From contig JACZSM010000021.1 of assembly GCA_022574185.1 (NCBI GenBank), positions 1 through 40,282 of the forward strand: a stretch of DNA of 40,282 nt. Reading direction: 5' to 3'. The translations under genes were made by a program, and so were the position numbers. Positions 10,026 through 18,419 of this stretch are shown here, in pieces (position 1 is the first letter of the stretch; each line of letters starts with the position of its first letter). The notes beneath the pieces were generated by a model, which had not been told where the DNA came from, did not search any database, and was given only the letters and a program-made list of their open reading frames with translations. This stretch comes from Pseudomonadota bacterium. GTDB lineage: Bacteria; Pseudomonadota; Gammaproteobacteria; Steroidobacterales; Woeseiaceae.

Positions 10026-11330
10026 CTACGCGGCGGCGACCGTGGGGTCATCGACGATACTGCGTCCGTGATTGCGCACCATGTAGTCGAATTCGTCATA
10101 GAAGTGTTTGAGGAAACTCTGCACGGGCCAGGCCGCTGCATCGCCGAGCGCGCAAATCGTGTGTCCTTCGATCTTGTTGGCCACATCCAGCAATTTGCCG
10201 AGGTCATCTTCCTGACCATCGCCATCGACGATACGAGTCAACATTCGATACAACCAGCCTGTGCCTTCGCGGCAGGGAGTGCACTGGCCACAGGATTCGG
10301 CCATGTAAAATCTTGCTATGCGACGCAGCATGTTCACCATGCAGGTCGTCTCGTCCATAACCACGACCGCACCCGTGCCGAACGACGATCCTGCATCCTT
10401 CAATGAGTTGTAATCCATCGTACAGTGCATGATGATTTCGCCTGGCAACACCGGCACTGACGATCCGCCAGGAATGACGGCCTTCAGTTTGCGACCACCC
10501 AGCATGCCGCCACTGATTTCAAGCAAGTCCTTAAACGGGATGCCCATTGGCAACTCGAAGTTGCCGGGGTTCTGCACATGTCCCGACACTGAAAAAAGCG
10601 CAGTGCCGCCGGATCCGTCCGGGCCCAGGCCGACAAACCAGGCCGCACCGTTACGCAAAATCGCTGGAACACTTGCCAGGCTTTGCGTGTTATTGATCGT
10701 AGTCGGCTTGCCGTACAAGCCATGATGGGCCGGAAATGGTGGCTTGAAGCGCGGCATGCCCTGCCTGCCCTCCAGCGATTCGAGCAATGCCGTTTCCTCA
10801 CCACAGATATAGGCACCGGCGCCGACAAAGGTATACAAGTCGATATCGATACCCGATCCCTGGATGTTCTTGCCCAGCAGTCCGGCTTCGTAGGCGTCGT
10901 GCACCGCTGCCTCGAAACGCGGCACCGGCTCGTCCATAAACTCCCCGCGGATGTAGTTGTAGGCCACCGTTGCGCCCATGGCATACGCGGCAATGGCCAT
11001 GCCTTCCACCACCGCATGCGGGTTGTAACGCAGCACTTCCCTGTCGTGGCAGGTACCCGGTTCGCTCTCGTCGGAATTACACACCAGATATTTTTGTCCA
11101 GGCGCGTCACGCGGCATAAAGCTCCATTTAAGCCCGGTCGGAAAACCGGCACCGCCACGTCCACGAAGCCCCGAGGCCTTGATCTCCTCGATGATCTGAT
11201 CCGGCGTCAGCTCTCCTTTTAGCACTCTGCGCCAGGCCTGGTAGCCATCGTGTTTTTCGTAGGTCGCAAGCGTCCAAGAGTCCGGCGAATCCAGCGTATT
11301 GAAACAAACCAGATTTTGTTCCCAGGCCAT
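10026..11330 (-). CDS. nuoF: NADH-quinone oxidoreductase subunit F
   Basis: This 434-residue NADH-binding flavoprotein is the electron entry point of complex [17 protein letters not shown] is the glycine-rich NADH/FMN loop, [12 protein letters not shown] lies at the nucleotide site, and [12 protein letters not shown] supplies three cysteines of cluster N3, with the fourth in the following C-terminal helix bundle (HTICALGDA). ATG 11328-11330 overlaps the nuoE stop by one base (TGATG). Confidence 0.98.
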   Translation of the reverse strand: MAWEQNLVCFNTLDSPDSWTLATYEKHDGYQAWRRVLKGELTPDQIIEEIKASGLRGRGGAGFPTGLKWSFMPRDAPGQKYLVCNSDESEPGTCHDREVLRYNPHAVVEGMAIAAYAMGATVAYNYIRGEFMDEPVPRFEAAVHDAYEAGLLGKNIQGSGIDIDLYTFVGAGAYICGEETALLESLEGRQGMPRFKPPFPAHHGLYGKPTTINNTQSLASVPAILRNGAAWFVGLGPDGSGGTALFSVSGHVQNPGNFELPMGIPFKDLLEISGGMLGGRKLKAVIPGGSSVPVLPGEIIMHCTMDYNSLKDAGSSFGTGAVVVMDETTCMVNMLRRIARFYMAESCGQCTPCREGTGWLYRMLTRIVDGDGQEDDLGKLLDVANKIEGHTICALGDAAAWPVQSFLKHFYDEFDYMVRNHGRSIVDDPTVAAA

Positions 11331-11821
11331 CAGTCGAGAGCGTCCAGAATGTGATCAACCTGGGCGTTGGTCAGGTTTTCATGATACTTGTGATCGACCA
11401 TCATCATCGGCGCACCGCAGCAGGCAGCCAGGCACTCCTCCTCACGCTTGAGGTATATGCGGCCATCGGCAGTGCTTTCGCCCAAACTGATGCCAAGCTT
11501 CTTCTCGACATGCGCGACGATATCGTCTGCGCCGCGCAGCATGCACGAGATATTGGTACAAATTGCCACGTTGTGGCGACCAACCGGGCGCGTCTGATAC
11601 ATCGAATAAAATGTCCCGACTTCGTAGACCTGGATCGGCGGCAGGTCGAGGTATTCTGCAACAGCGTTCATCAGTTCTGCCGTAAGAAATCCCGCGTTTT
11701 CATGCTGCACAGCAATCAAGGCACCGATAACGGCCGAACGCTGTTTCCCCTCCGGGAAACGTGCTTTCAGGAGTTCGATCTCTTCTTTAACATGATCCGA
11801 CAGCGGCAAGGACGCGCTCAT
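11330..11821 (-). CDS. nuoE: NADH-quinone oxidoreductase subunit E
   Basis: This 163-residue thioredoxin-like 2Fe-2S subunit (cluster N1a) pairs with NuoF. The ligands appear as C88 and C93 (CTNISC) and C130 and C134 ([11 protein letters not shown]). The N-terminal helical bundle contains the common [14 protein letters not shown] segment. Its start at 11819-11821 overlaps the nuoD stop as ATGA. Confidence 0.98.
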   Translation of the reverse strand: MSASLPLSDHVKEEIELLKARFPEGKQRSAVIGALIAVQHENAGFLTAELMNAVAEYLDLPPIQVYEVGTFYSMYQTRPVGRHNVAICTNISCMLRGADDIVAHVEKKLGISLGESTADGRIYLKREEECLAACCGAPMMMVDHKYHENLTNAQVDHILDALD

Positions 11822-13071
11822 CTATCTACCTCACCAAAAACGATGTCCTGCGTACCGATGACGGCGACAACATCGGCCAGCATGTGCCCTTCGACCATTT
11901 CCGACATCGCTGCGAGATGCGCAAATCCGGCTGCGCGGATCTTGACGCGAAAGGGCTTGTTGGCGCCGTCTGAAATGATATAGACGCCGAACTCGCCCTT
12001 GGGATGCTCGATCGCCGCATAGGATTCGCCCTCGGGCACGCAGTAGCCTTCGGTAAAAAGTTTGAAATGATGAATGAGCGACTCCATATCGTCTTTCATC
12101 TCAATGCGCTTTGGTGCGACGACTTTGTAATCATCCAGCATCACCGGGCCCGGGTGATTGCGTAGCCAGTTGATGCATTGCCGGACTATTCGATTGGACT
12201 GTCGCATCTCCTCGACGCGCACCAGGTATCGGTCATAGCAGTCGCCATTCGTGCCTACTGGTATGTCGAAGTCCATTTGATCGTAGACTTCGTAGGGCTG
12301 TTTCTTGCGCAAATCCCATTCGACGCCGGAGCCGCGCAGCATCGGTCCCGAGAAACCCAATTGCATCGCCCTGTCAGGTGTGACAACTCCGATGTTGACC
12401 GTACGTTGTTTCCAAATTCGGTTGTCGGTCAGAAGCGTTTCGTATTCATCCACACAGGCGGGAAATTTATCGGTGAAGGCCTCGATGAAATCCAACAGCG
12501 AGCCATTGCGATTTGCATTCATGCGGTCGATTTCTTTCTTGCTGCGAAACTTCGACTGCTGATACTTCGGCATCGAATCAGGAAGATCTCGATACACGCC
12601 ACCGGGCCGGTAGTATGTCGCGTGCATGCGCGTACCGGACACCGCCTCGTAGCAATCCATGAGGTCTTCGCGTTCACGGAAGCAATACAGAAATATCGTC
12701 ATCGCGCCGATATCCAGCCCGTGCGCACCGAGCCACATCAGATGATTCAAGATTCGAGTGATTTCATCAAACATCACGCGTATGTATTGGGCTCGAATCG
12801 GCACCGTGATACCCAGCAGTTTCTCAATGGCCAGTACGTAGCCGTGCTCGTTACACATCATCGAGACGTAGTCGAGCCGATCCATGTAGCCGATGCTTTG
12901 ACTGTACGGCTTGGATTCTGCGAGCTTCTCGGTCGCGCGATGCAGCAAGCCGATGTGTGGGTCCGCCTTGTGGATGACCTCTCCGTCGAGCTCAAGGATC
13001 AACCTGAGCACGCCATGCGCGGCCGGATGTTGCGGTCCGAAGTTCATTGTGTAGGTCTGGATCTCAGTCAT
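11818..13071 (-). CDS. nuoD: NADH-quinone oxidoreductase subunit D
   Basis: This 417-residue quinone-site subunit is related to the large subunit of NiFe hydrogenases. The start at ATG 13069-13071 gives [20 protein letters not shown], the conserved N-terminus whose GPQHPAAHG loop lines the quinone pocket. The ORF can be read 39 residues further upstream, but that part overlaps nuoC and is not family-like. It overlaps the nuoC stop by 8 nt. nuoC and nuoD are separate genes, unlike the fused nuoCD of enterobacteria. Confidence 0.98.
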   Translation of the reverse strand: MTEIQTYTMNFGPQHPAAHGVLRLILELDGEVIHKADPHIGLLHRATEKLAESKPYSQSIGYMDRLDYVSMMCNEHGYVLAIEKLLGITVPIRAQYIRVMFDEITRILNHLMWLGAHGLDIGAMTIFLYCFREREDLMDCYEAVSGTRMHATYYRPGGVYRDLPDSMPKYQQSKFRSKKEIDRMNANRNGSLLDFIEAFTDKFPACVDEYETLLTDNRIWKQRTVNIGVVTPDRAMQLGFSGPMLRGSGVEWDLRKKQPYEVYDQMDFDIPVGTNGDCYDRYLVRVEEMRQSNRIVRQCINWLRNHPGPVMLDDYKVVAPKRIEMKDDMESLIHHFKLFTEGYCVPEGESYAAIEHPKGEFGVYIISDGANKPFRVKIRAAGFAHLAAMSEMVEGHMLADVVAVIGTQDIVFGEVDR

Positions 13072-13765
13072 CGCCGGATCTCTTAAGATCTGCCGTGTAG
13101 CGGTTGTCGTCGCGTATGACCTTCGGCACCAGCGTGCGGGGTTCAATGCTGACTGGCTGGTACACAACGCGGCCTTTGTCAGCGTCATAAATTACTTCAA
13201 CGTTGCCAATCAGTGGGAAATCCTTGCGAAACGGATGCCCGATAAAACCGTAATCGGTCAAGATTCTTCGCAGGTCCGGATGCCCTTCGAACAGAATCCC
13301 GAACAGGTCAAATGCCTCACGCTCGAACCAGTTGGCCGAATTCCAGATATCGACAACCGACTTTATGATCGGCGGATTGTCAGGTCCCGTAAATACACGC
13401 ATGCGCAGACGAATATTATGCTGCAACGACAACAGGTGATACACAACGGCAAAACGACGCGGGTCGAACTCATCAGCTTCGTCGAGTATCACTGCTTCAC
13501 GTTCGACGCCACGACTGAAACCGGTCTCGGTTGCGCTTGACCCGGTCCACTCGCTGCTGCCATAGCTCAAGTAGTCGACGCCACAGACGTCCATCAGCAT
13601 TTCGAAGCCGAAAACAGCTTCGTTTCTCAACGCTGTGGCCACTGCAATCAGATTTTCCCTGTCGACTTCTATCGTCAGCTCGCCACAAATCGACGGGATA
13701 AATGTCAGCTGTTCGCCGAAGCGCTCATCAAGCCGAGCCGCTAATGTCTCGTATGGATCGCTCAT
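13064..13765 (-). CDS. nuoC: NADH-quinone oxidoreductase subunit C
   Basis: This 30-kDa-type subunit of the peripheral arm is 233 aa from ATG 13763-13765 ([17 protein letters not shown]), 8 nt after the nuoB stop. The conserved Complex1_30kDa block reads [20 protein letters not shown], followed by [21 protein letters not shown] longer reading to 13858 would run into nuoB and is rejected. An internal segment ([17 protein letters not shown]) is a linker of modest conservation. Confidence 0.97.
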   Translation of the reverse strand: MSDPYETLAARLDERFGEQLTFIPSICGELTIEVDRENLIAVATALRNEAVFGFEMLMDVCGVDYLSYGSSEWTGSSATETGFSRGVEREAVILDEADEFDPRRFAVVYHLLSLQHNIRLRMRVFTGPDNPPIIKSVVDIWNSANWFEREAFDLFGILFEGHPDLRRILTDYGFIGHPFRKDFPLIGNVEVIYDADKGRVVYQPVSIEPRTLVPKVIRDDNRYTADLKRSGDD

Positions 13766-13773
13766 ATCCGGTG

Positions 13774-14307
13774 TTATCTGGCAATTGTGCTGGTACGACG
13801 AATTTTGTTCTGCAGTTGCATCAGTCCGTAGATCAGGGCTTCGGCCGTCGGCGGACAACCTGGCACATACACATCAACAGGAACGATACGGTCACAACCC
13901 CGTACCACGGCGTACGAATAGTGGTAGTAGCCGCCACCGTTCGCGCAGGAACCCATGGATACGACCCAGCGGGGTTCAGGCATTTGGTCATAGACTTTTC
14001 TCAACGCCGGAGCCATTTTATTCGTCAGGGTTCCGGCGACTATCATGCAATCTGACTGCCGCGGGCTGGGTCTGAAAATGATACCGAAGCGGTCCAGATC
14101 ATAGCGGGATGCGCCGGCCTGCATCATTTCCACGGCACAGCAGGCCAAGCCGAAGGTCATGGGCCACAACGAACCCGTTCTTGCCCAGTTCATTACGGCG
14201 TCAATGCTGGTAACGACGAATCCTTTCTCGTGCAGGCTCTCGCCGGCGGCGACTGCGGCATCGCTCGCTGCGGGTGCCCAGGCATCAGCACTATTTGCTA
14301 GTCCCAC
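13774..14307 (-). CDS. nuoB: NADH-quinone oxidoreductase subunit B
   Basis: This subunit carries the N2 4Fe-4S cluster, the last carrier before quinone. Counting from the GTG start, the ligands are C56, C57 (GLACCAVEM), C121 (MGSCANGG) and C151 (VPGCPP); the adjacent cysteine pair is characteristic. I choose GTG 14305-14307 (177 aa) because a strong GAAAGGAG lies 7 nt upstream and it overlaps the nuoA stop by only 10 nt. An ATG at 14328 is possible but has no ribosome-binding site. The N-terminus has an extra Ala-rich stretch of about 25 residues. Confidence 0.97.
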   Translation of the reverse strand: MGLANSADAWAPAASDAAVAAGESLHEKGFVVTSIDAVMNWARTGSLWPMTFGLACCAVEMMQAGASRYDLDRFGIIFRPSPRQSDCMIVAGTLTNKMAPALRKVYDQMPEPRWVVSMGSCANGGGYYHYSYAVVRGCDRIVPVDVYVPGCPPTAEALIYGLMQLQNKIRRTSTIAR

Positions 14308-14654
14308 TCGAGCGCTCCTTTCTTCCATTCATAAATGAAACCGACCACAAGGATGGCGAGAAACAAAGCCATTGATAGCAGCCCGAATCGGCCGACAGTG
14401 TCGAGCGAGATCGCCCAGGGAAACAGGAAGGCAATCTCCAGGTCGAAAATGATGAAGAGAATGGCAACCAGATAATACCGCACATCAAATTTCGAGCGTG
14501 AGTCATCAAACGGTTCGAAGCCGCATTCGTAAGGCGACAGCTTTGCGTCGTCCTTTACGCCGCTACCAAAAAGGAAACCAAGTGCGAGCAATGCCACGCC
14601 GATGCCAGCCGCGACGCCGAGGAACACCAATATAGGAAAGTACTCTTGTAGCAT
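14298..14654 (-). CDS. nuoA: NADH-quinone oxidoreductase subunit A
   Basis: This 118-residue, three-helix subunit A contains the conserved [20 protein letters not shown] loop (YECG with the redox-accessible cysteine of the active/deactive loop) and the [12 protein letters not shown] helix. It is the first gene of the complex I operon. It starts 85 nt downstream of tRNA-Leu. A TACAAT box at 14685-14690 (minus strand) is a candidate -10, but no clear -35 accompanies it. Confidence 0.97.
   Translation of the reverse strand: MLQEYFPILVFLGVAAGIGVALLALGFLFGSGVKDDAKLSPYECGFEPFDDSRSKFDVRYYLVAILFIIFDLEIAFLFPWAISLDTVGRFGLLSMALFLAILVVGFIYEWKKGALEWD
14315..14322 (-). promoter_or_regulatory. Ribosome-binding site of nuoB
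   Basis: GAAAGGAG lies 7 nt before GTG 14305-14307 and inside the end of nuoA. It decides the choice of the GTG start over the upstream ATG at 14328. Confidence 0.7.
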
Positions 14655-14739
14655 TGACCAATACGACTCTCGAATCAGTACGATATTGTATCAGTGTGGT
14701 GCATCAGGAACACACCCGTTTACGAGTAGGAATGATGCT

Positions 14740-14824
14740 TGGTGCTCTGGGCGAGACTCGAACTCGCACGGCTTGCGCCACTGCCCCCTCAAGACAGCGT
14801 GTCTACCAATTCCACCACCAGAGC
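14740..14824 (-). tRNA. tRNA-Leu (GAG anticodon)
   Basis: This 85-nt class II tRNA has an encoded CCA. The acceptor is GCTCTGG/CCAGAGC, the D-arm TGGTGGAATTGGTAGACAC is leucine-typical, the anticodon stem CTGTC/GGCAG encloses TTGAGGG (anticodon GAG), a long variable arm follows, and the T-loop is TTCGAGT. Its place directly after secG matches leuU of E. coli, suggesting cotranscription with secG. Confidence 0.97.
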
Positions 14825-14830
14825 ATAACC

Positions 14831-14863
14831 AGTACTCCGTCAAGGTGATATTGACGGAGTACT
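14831..14863 (-). repeat. Perfect 13-bp hairpin, AGTACT family, copy 1
   Basis: AGTACTCCGTCAA and TTGACGGAGTACT flank a 7-nt loop, forming a perfect stem between secG and tRNA-Leu. No U-tract follows on either strand, so it may be an RNA processing or stabilising hairpin instead of an intrinsic terminator. Its left arm, with the preceding C, recurs near recN/fur (34773) as CAGTACTCCGTCA and in modified form at 16198. Confidence 0.7.
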
Positions 14864-14886
14864 TGCCTGCAGGACCGAACACAGGA

Positions 14887-15306
14887 TTACTGACTTTCCT
14901 CGTCGGACGCCGGCCCTTCCTCGAGCGCCGGCAAATCCTCTGTATCTTGCGCTGGTTCCAGCGACGGCATGTCCGCATCCGATATTTCATCGTCACTGGC
15001 AGGTGCCTCGCCAGTATCGGTTTCGACAACCGGTGCGTCCTCGAGCAAACTCTCAGGAGAGGTCGAACGCTGGCTACTAAGGTAGGCAAGCGTCAGGCTG
15101 CTCGCGAAAAACGCTGTGGCCAGCACTGCGGTTGCGCGAGAGAAAAAACTCGATGCGCCGCGAGAGCCAAAAACCGTGCCCGACGCCCCGGCACCAAACG
15201 CGGCACCCGCATCGGCACCCTTGCCCCGCTGCAGCAAAACCAGGGCGATAATGGAGAGCGCAATTACCGTATGCGTAATCAGTACAAATTTTTGAAGTGT
15301 TTCCAT
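14887..15306 (-). CDS. secG: Preprotein translocase subunit SecG
   Basis: SecG is the small subunit of the SecYEG channel in the inner membrane. The first 75 residues show two hydrophobic helices around the conserved LVLLQRGKGADAGAAFG loop and the GxxGTVFGSRG segment. The remaining 60 or so residues form a strongly acidic, Ser/Pro/Glu/Asp-rich tail that is longer than in E. coli (110 aa in total there; 139 here). ATG 15304-15306 (METLQKFVLI) lies 7 nt after the tpiA stop, with GAGG just upstream. The longer reading to 15354 would overlap tpiA. Confidence 0.95.
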   Translation of the reverse strand: METLQKFVLITHTVIALSIIALVLLQRGKGADAGAAFGAGASGTVFGSRGASSFFSRATAVLATAFFASSLTLAYLSSQRSTSPESLLEDAPVVETDTGEAPASDDEISDADMPSLEPAQDTEDLPALEEGPASDEESQ

Positions 15307-15313
15307 CTGATCC

Positions 15314-16072
15314 TCAAATCCCTGCGACCGCTTGTGCAATCGCGAGGAAATCATCTGCCTTAAGCGACGCGCCGCCGATCAGCCCGCCGTCAATGTCCGG
15401 CATCGAAAATAAACCTGCCGCATTGTCGCCTTTCACGCTACCGCCGTACAAGATCTGCGTGGCTGCCGCAATGTCCGGGTCATGGCCAGCCATCACTGCC
15501 CGGATGTGACGATGCACGTCCTGTGCCTGTTCGGGGCTCGCTGTCTTGCCGGTGCCGATCGCCCAGACCGGTTCGTATGCCACAACTGCCGTGGCAAAAC
15601 CACTGATACCAACAGTGTCCACCACGGCTGCGAGTTGCGCATCGATAACCGACTCCGTATTACCCGATTCGCGTTGTGCCAGTGTTTCACCGATACATAA
15701 AATCGGCTTCAATCCGGCATCGATGGCGGCCTTGAACTTCGCGGCCACTGCGGCGCTTGATTCGCCATACGATGCCCGGCGTTCGGAATGTCCGACAATG
15801 ACGAATTCACAACCGACATCGACGAGCATGACCGGTGCAATTTCGCCCGTATACGCTCCCGCCTCGTGCTCGGCCACGGTCTGCGCCCCCAGCGATACGG
15901 TACTCCCTTTGATCTGCGCCGCAACGGCGGCAAGATAAGGAAACGGGGGACAGATCACCAACTTGACCCTGTTGGATGTCAGCGCTCCGGCCAGTATCCC
16001 TGTTACGAGCTCATCATTGCTCGCGGTGTCGCCGTTCATTTTCCAATTGCCGACAACGAGAAAATCTCGCAT
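15314..16072 (-). CDS. tpiA: Triosephosphate isomerase
   Basis: This 252-residue TIM-barrel enzyme interconverts dihydroxyacetone phosphate and glyceraldehyde 3-phosphate in glycolysis and gluconeogenesis. Active-site residues are visible: N9 and K11 (VGNWKMNG), H95 (VGHSERR), E167 (AYEPVWAIGTG), and the phosphate loop YGGSVKGDN. It starts at ATG 16070-16072. A 145-nt gap separates it from glmM; this holds an AGTACT hairpin at the glmM end and a TTGACA on the minus strand (in AGCTTGACAAG) without a convincing -10. Confidence 0.98.
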   Translation of the reverse strand: MRDFLVVGNWKMNGDTASNDELVTGILAGALTSNRVKLVICPPFPYLAAVAAQIKGSTVSLGAQTVAEHEAGAYTGEIAPVMLVDVGCEFVIVGHSERRASYGESSAAVAAKFKAAIDAGLKPILCIGETLAQRESGNTESVIDAQLAAVVDTVGISGFATAVVAYEPVWAIGTGKTASPEQAQDVHRHIRAVMAGHDPDIAAATQILYGGSVKGDNAAGLFSMPDIDGGLIGGASLKADDFLAIAQAVAGI

Positions 16073-16197
16073 AAAGTGTATCCCTCAAGCACAAAAGGCG
16101 CGCAAGGATACCGAGGCTAAACCGGCAAATCAATGCACAGGAACGCCCTGAGTGTCCTCTTGTCAAGCTAATTTGGCCGACAGAGCCGCGACCTACC

Positions 16198-16219
16198 AGT
16201 ACTGTGTCAAGTTAGTACT
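16198..16219 (-). repeat. AGTACT-family hairpin, copy 2
   Basis: Two self-complementary AGTACT hexamers (16198-16203 and 16214-16219) flank a 10-nt loop at the 3' end of glmM and overlap its TAG stop (16218-16220). The stretch ACCAGTACTGTGTCAAG matches ACCAGTACTCCGTCAAG of copy 1 at 15 of 17 positions, so it looks like a decayed or shorter family member. Confidence 0.5.
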
Positions 16220-17552
16220 AGGCTGCGACTTCGGCGACGACCGCCGCGAGCCTTGCAGCCAGCGCGATGACCTGGTCCTCGTCCTCACCTTCGACCATGA
16301 CCCGGATGACCGATTCTGTGCCTGAGGCCCTCAGGACTACACGTCCGGTGTCCGCAAGCTCCTCCTCAGCTGCAGCGACGGCCTCACGAATCAACGCAGA
16401 CGCATCCGGATCAAGCCGTCTGTCAGTATGAACATTGACCAGCGTCTGTGGGTATTTCGGCATGCCTGCGGCTAGCTCAGCCAGTGACTTACCTGTCTGT
16501 CGCATGATGGCTAGAATTTGCAAAGCACACACGAGGCCATCTCCGGTTGTCGTCTGATCGAGCATGATCATGTGTCCCGACGTCTCGCCGCCGATGTTTC
16601 CGCCCGTTTTCTTCAGTGTTTCAAGCACGTAACGATCGCCAACCTGTGCGCGGCAAAATTCTATCTGGGCCTGTCCAAGTGCGTGCTCCAAGCCGAGGTT
16701 ACTCATCACAGTACCAACCACCGGACCCGTAAGTCGGCCGTCGCGATGCCGTGCAGTCGCCAGGATGTAGAGCAGCTGGTCACCGTCGATGAGGTTGCCC
16801 TCAACATCGACCATGAAGACGCGATCGCCGTCACCGTCGAGTGCGACGCCGACGTCAGCGTGCACAGCCGGGACAGTCAGCTGCAACAGCTCCGGGCTCG
16901 TCGTGCCGCAGCCATCATTAATATTGCGGCCGTTTGGGGAGCAGCCTATCGGGATCACTTCGGCCCCGAGGTTGGCCAACGTTCTTGGCCCAACTTTGTA
17001 CCCTGCCCCGTTCGCACCGTCGAAGACGATTTTGACGCCTTCGAGGCTCAGTTCCTCGGGAAAGGTCGAAGCACAAAAATCCTGGTAGCGCTGCCTGGCC
17101 GTATCTATGCGTCTGGCCTTGCCGAGCCCGCCTGATTCCCGCGTGATCGCCCGCTGTTCGAGATGCGATTCGATTTCGAGTTCAACATCATCGCTAAGCT
17201 TGCAGCCGCTGCCATCAAAAAACTTGATGCCATTATCCTCGTAGCCGTTATGCGAGGCACTGATTACAACTCCGAGATCCGCTTTGAATTGCTGTGTTAA
17301 CTGGGCGATGCCCGGCGTCGGCAATGGTCCGAGCAGCAGAACATCAACGCCGGCAGCCACAAAACCCGCCTCCAATGCAGACTCGAACATGTAACCGGAC
17401 AGTCGCGTGTCTTTGCCTATCAACACGGTGCCGCCGCTGGGTACGAGCACCTGAGCCGCTGCGCTGGCCAGTCGCATGGCAAAGTCAGCCGTCATCGGAT
17501 CTGTACCGACCTTGCCGCGTATGCCGTCTGTACCAAATACTTTTTTGTTCAT
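16218..17552 (-). CDS. glmM: Phosphoglucosamine mutase
   Basis: This 444-residue enzyme converts glucosamine 6-phosphate to glucosamine 1-phosphate for UDP-GlcNAc, peptidoglycan and lipopolysaccharide. The phosphorylated serine is S100 in VISASHNGYEDNG. The metal loop is LDGDGDR, the sugar-binding loop is GGETSGHM, and the C-terminal phosphate loop is VLRASGTESVIRVM. The start is ATG 17550-17552 (MNKKVFGTDGIRG); the preceding TTG codon is less likely. The start overlaps the folP stop by one base (TGATG), so the two are translationally coupled. Confidence 0.98.
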   Translation of the reverse strand: MNKKVFGTDGIRGKVGTDPMTADFAMRLASAAAQVLVPSGGTVLIGKDTRLSGYMFESALEAGFVAAGVDVLLLGPLPTPGIAQLTQQFKADLGVVISASHNGYEDNGIKFFDGSGCKLSDDVELEIESHLEQRAITRESGGLGKARRIDTARQRYQDFCASTFPEELSLEGVKIVFDGANGAGYKVGPRTLANLGAEVIPIGCSPNGRNINDGCGTTSPELLQLTVPAVHADVGVALDGDGDRVFMVDVEGNLIDGDQLLYILATARHRDGRLTGPVVGTVMSNLGLEHALGQAQIEFCRAQVGDRYVLETLKKTGGNIGGETSGHMIMLDQTTTGDGLVCALQILAIMRQTGKSLAELAAGMPKYPQTLVNVHTDRRLDPDASALIREAVAAAEEELADTGRVVLRASGTESVIRVMVEGEDEDQVIALAARLAAVVAEVAA

Positions 17553-18379
17553 CAATGGTTGCCTGAATCGATTATGGCCTTTGCGACCTTTAATGCGTCG
17601 ACCGTCTCAGCGACATCGTGGGCACGAACAATATGTGCGCCCTGCTGCACGGCCATTACGGCCGCGGCGATACTCGCCGGCAGACGATCGCCGACCTCCC
17701 GACCGGTAATAAAACCCAGTGCCGACTTGCGTGAAACACCGATCAACACAGGGCATCCAATATCCTGCAATTGTCGCAGATTGCCGAGCAACTCCCAATT
17801 GTGCTGCGGCGATTTGCCAAATCCAATCCCCGGGTCAATGATGATCAGGTCCTGACCCAGTCCCGCGTTTCGGCATTGTGCCACGCGTTCACGCAGGAAC
17901 TGTGTGACTTCGGCCACAACATCGTCATACCGCGGATCCTCCTGCATCGTCCGTGGCTGCCCCTGCATGTGCATCAGGCAGACAGGCTGTTGCAGTTCCA
18001 CTGCGGTCGCAAGCGCGCCATCCGCCTGCAGGGCCAACACATCATTAATCATGCATGCCCCGGCTGCAATGGCAGCACGCATCACGGCAGGCTTGCTGGT
18101 ATCGATCGACACGAGCACATCGAGCCCATCGCAGATACGTTCTATGATCGGGCCAGTACGATCAATTTCTTGCTGCGCATTGACAGCAATCGCCCCTGGC
18201 CGTGTCGATTCGCCGCCCACATCAATGATCGCGGCGCCCTCGATCGTCATTGCTTCGGCGTGCCGTAACGCGGATTCGAGCCCGGTGAATCTGCCACCGT
18301 CCGAAAACGAATCCGGTGCCACGTTCAGGATACCCATAACGGCCGGGCAATCGAACTCGAGCCGACCGAGCCGTAGCAT
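17552..18379 (-). CDS. folP: Dihydropteroate synthase
   Basis: This 275-residue TIM-barrel enzyme condenses p-aminobenzoate with 6-hydroxymethyl-7,8-dihydropterin diphosphate in folate synthesis. Signatures in order are GILNVAPDSFSDGG (pyrophosphate/metal loop), DVGGESTRPGA, SIDTSKPAV, LMHMQGQP, IDPGIGFGKS and GVSRKS. I choose ATG 18377-18379 (MLRLGRLEFDCP), 40 nt after the ftsH stop. The frame extends upstream to 18625, but that part is the Arg-rich antisense-like shadow of ftsH in another frame. Confidence 0.97.
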   Translation of the reverse strand: MLRLGRLEFDCPAVMGILNVAPDSFSDGGRFTGLESALRHAEAMTIEGAAIIDVGGESTRPGAIAVNAQQEIDRTGPIIERICDGLDVLVSIDTSKPAVMRAAIAAGACMINDVLALQADGALATAVELQQPVCLMHMQGQPRTMQEDPRYDDVVAEVTQFLRERVAQCRNAGLGQDLIIIDPGIGFGKSPQHNWELLGNLRQLQDIGCPVLIGVSRKSALGFITGREVGDRLPASIAAAVMAVQQGAHIVRAHDVAETVDALKVAKAIIDSGNH

Positions 18380-18419
18380 GCTGTGAGTGGTGCTGGCCGA
18401 TTGGCCCCGGCGTAGTTGC

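Noticed and set aside
12178..13086. 302-codon frame on the plus strand opposite nuoD
   Set aside because: It is antisense to a well-conserved gene, rich in His/Arg/Gln in the manner of frame shadows, and has no family features.
14602..15363. 253-codon plus-strand frame across tRNA-Leu and secG
   Set aside because: It crosses a tRNA and lies opposite secG; composition is that of an antisense shadow.
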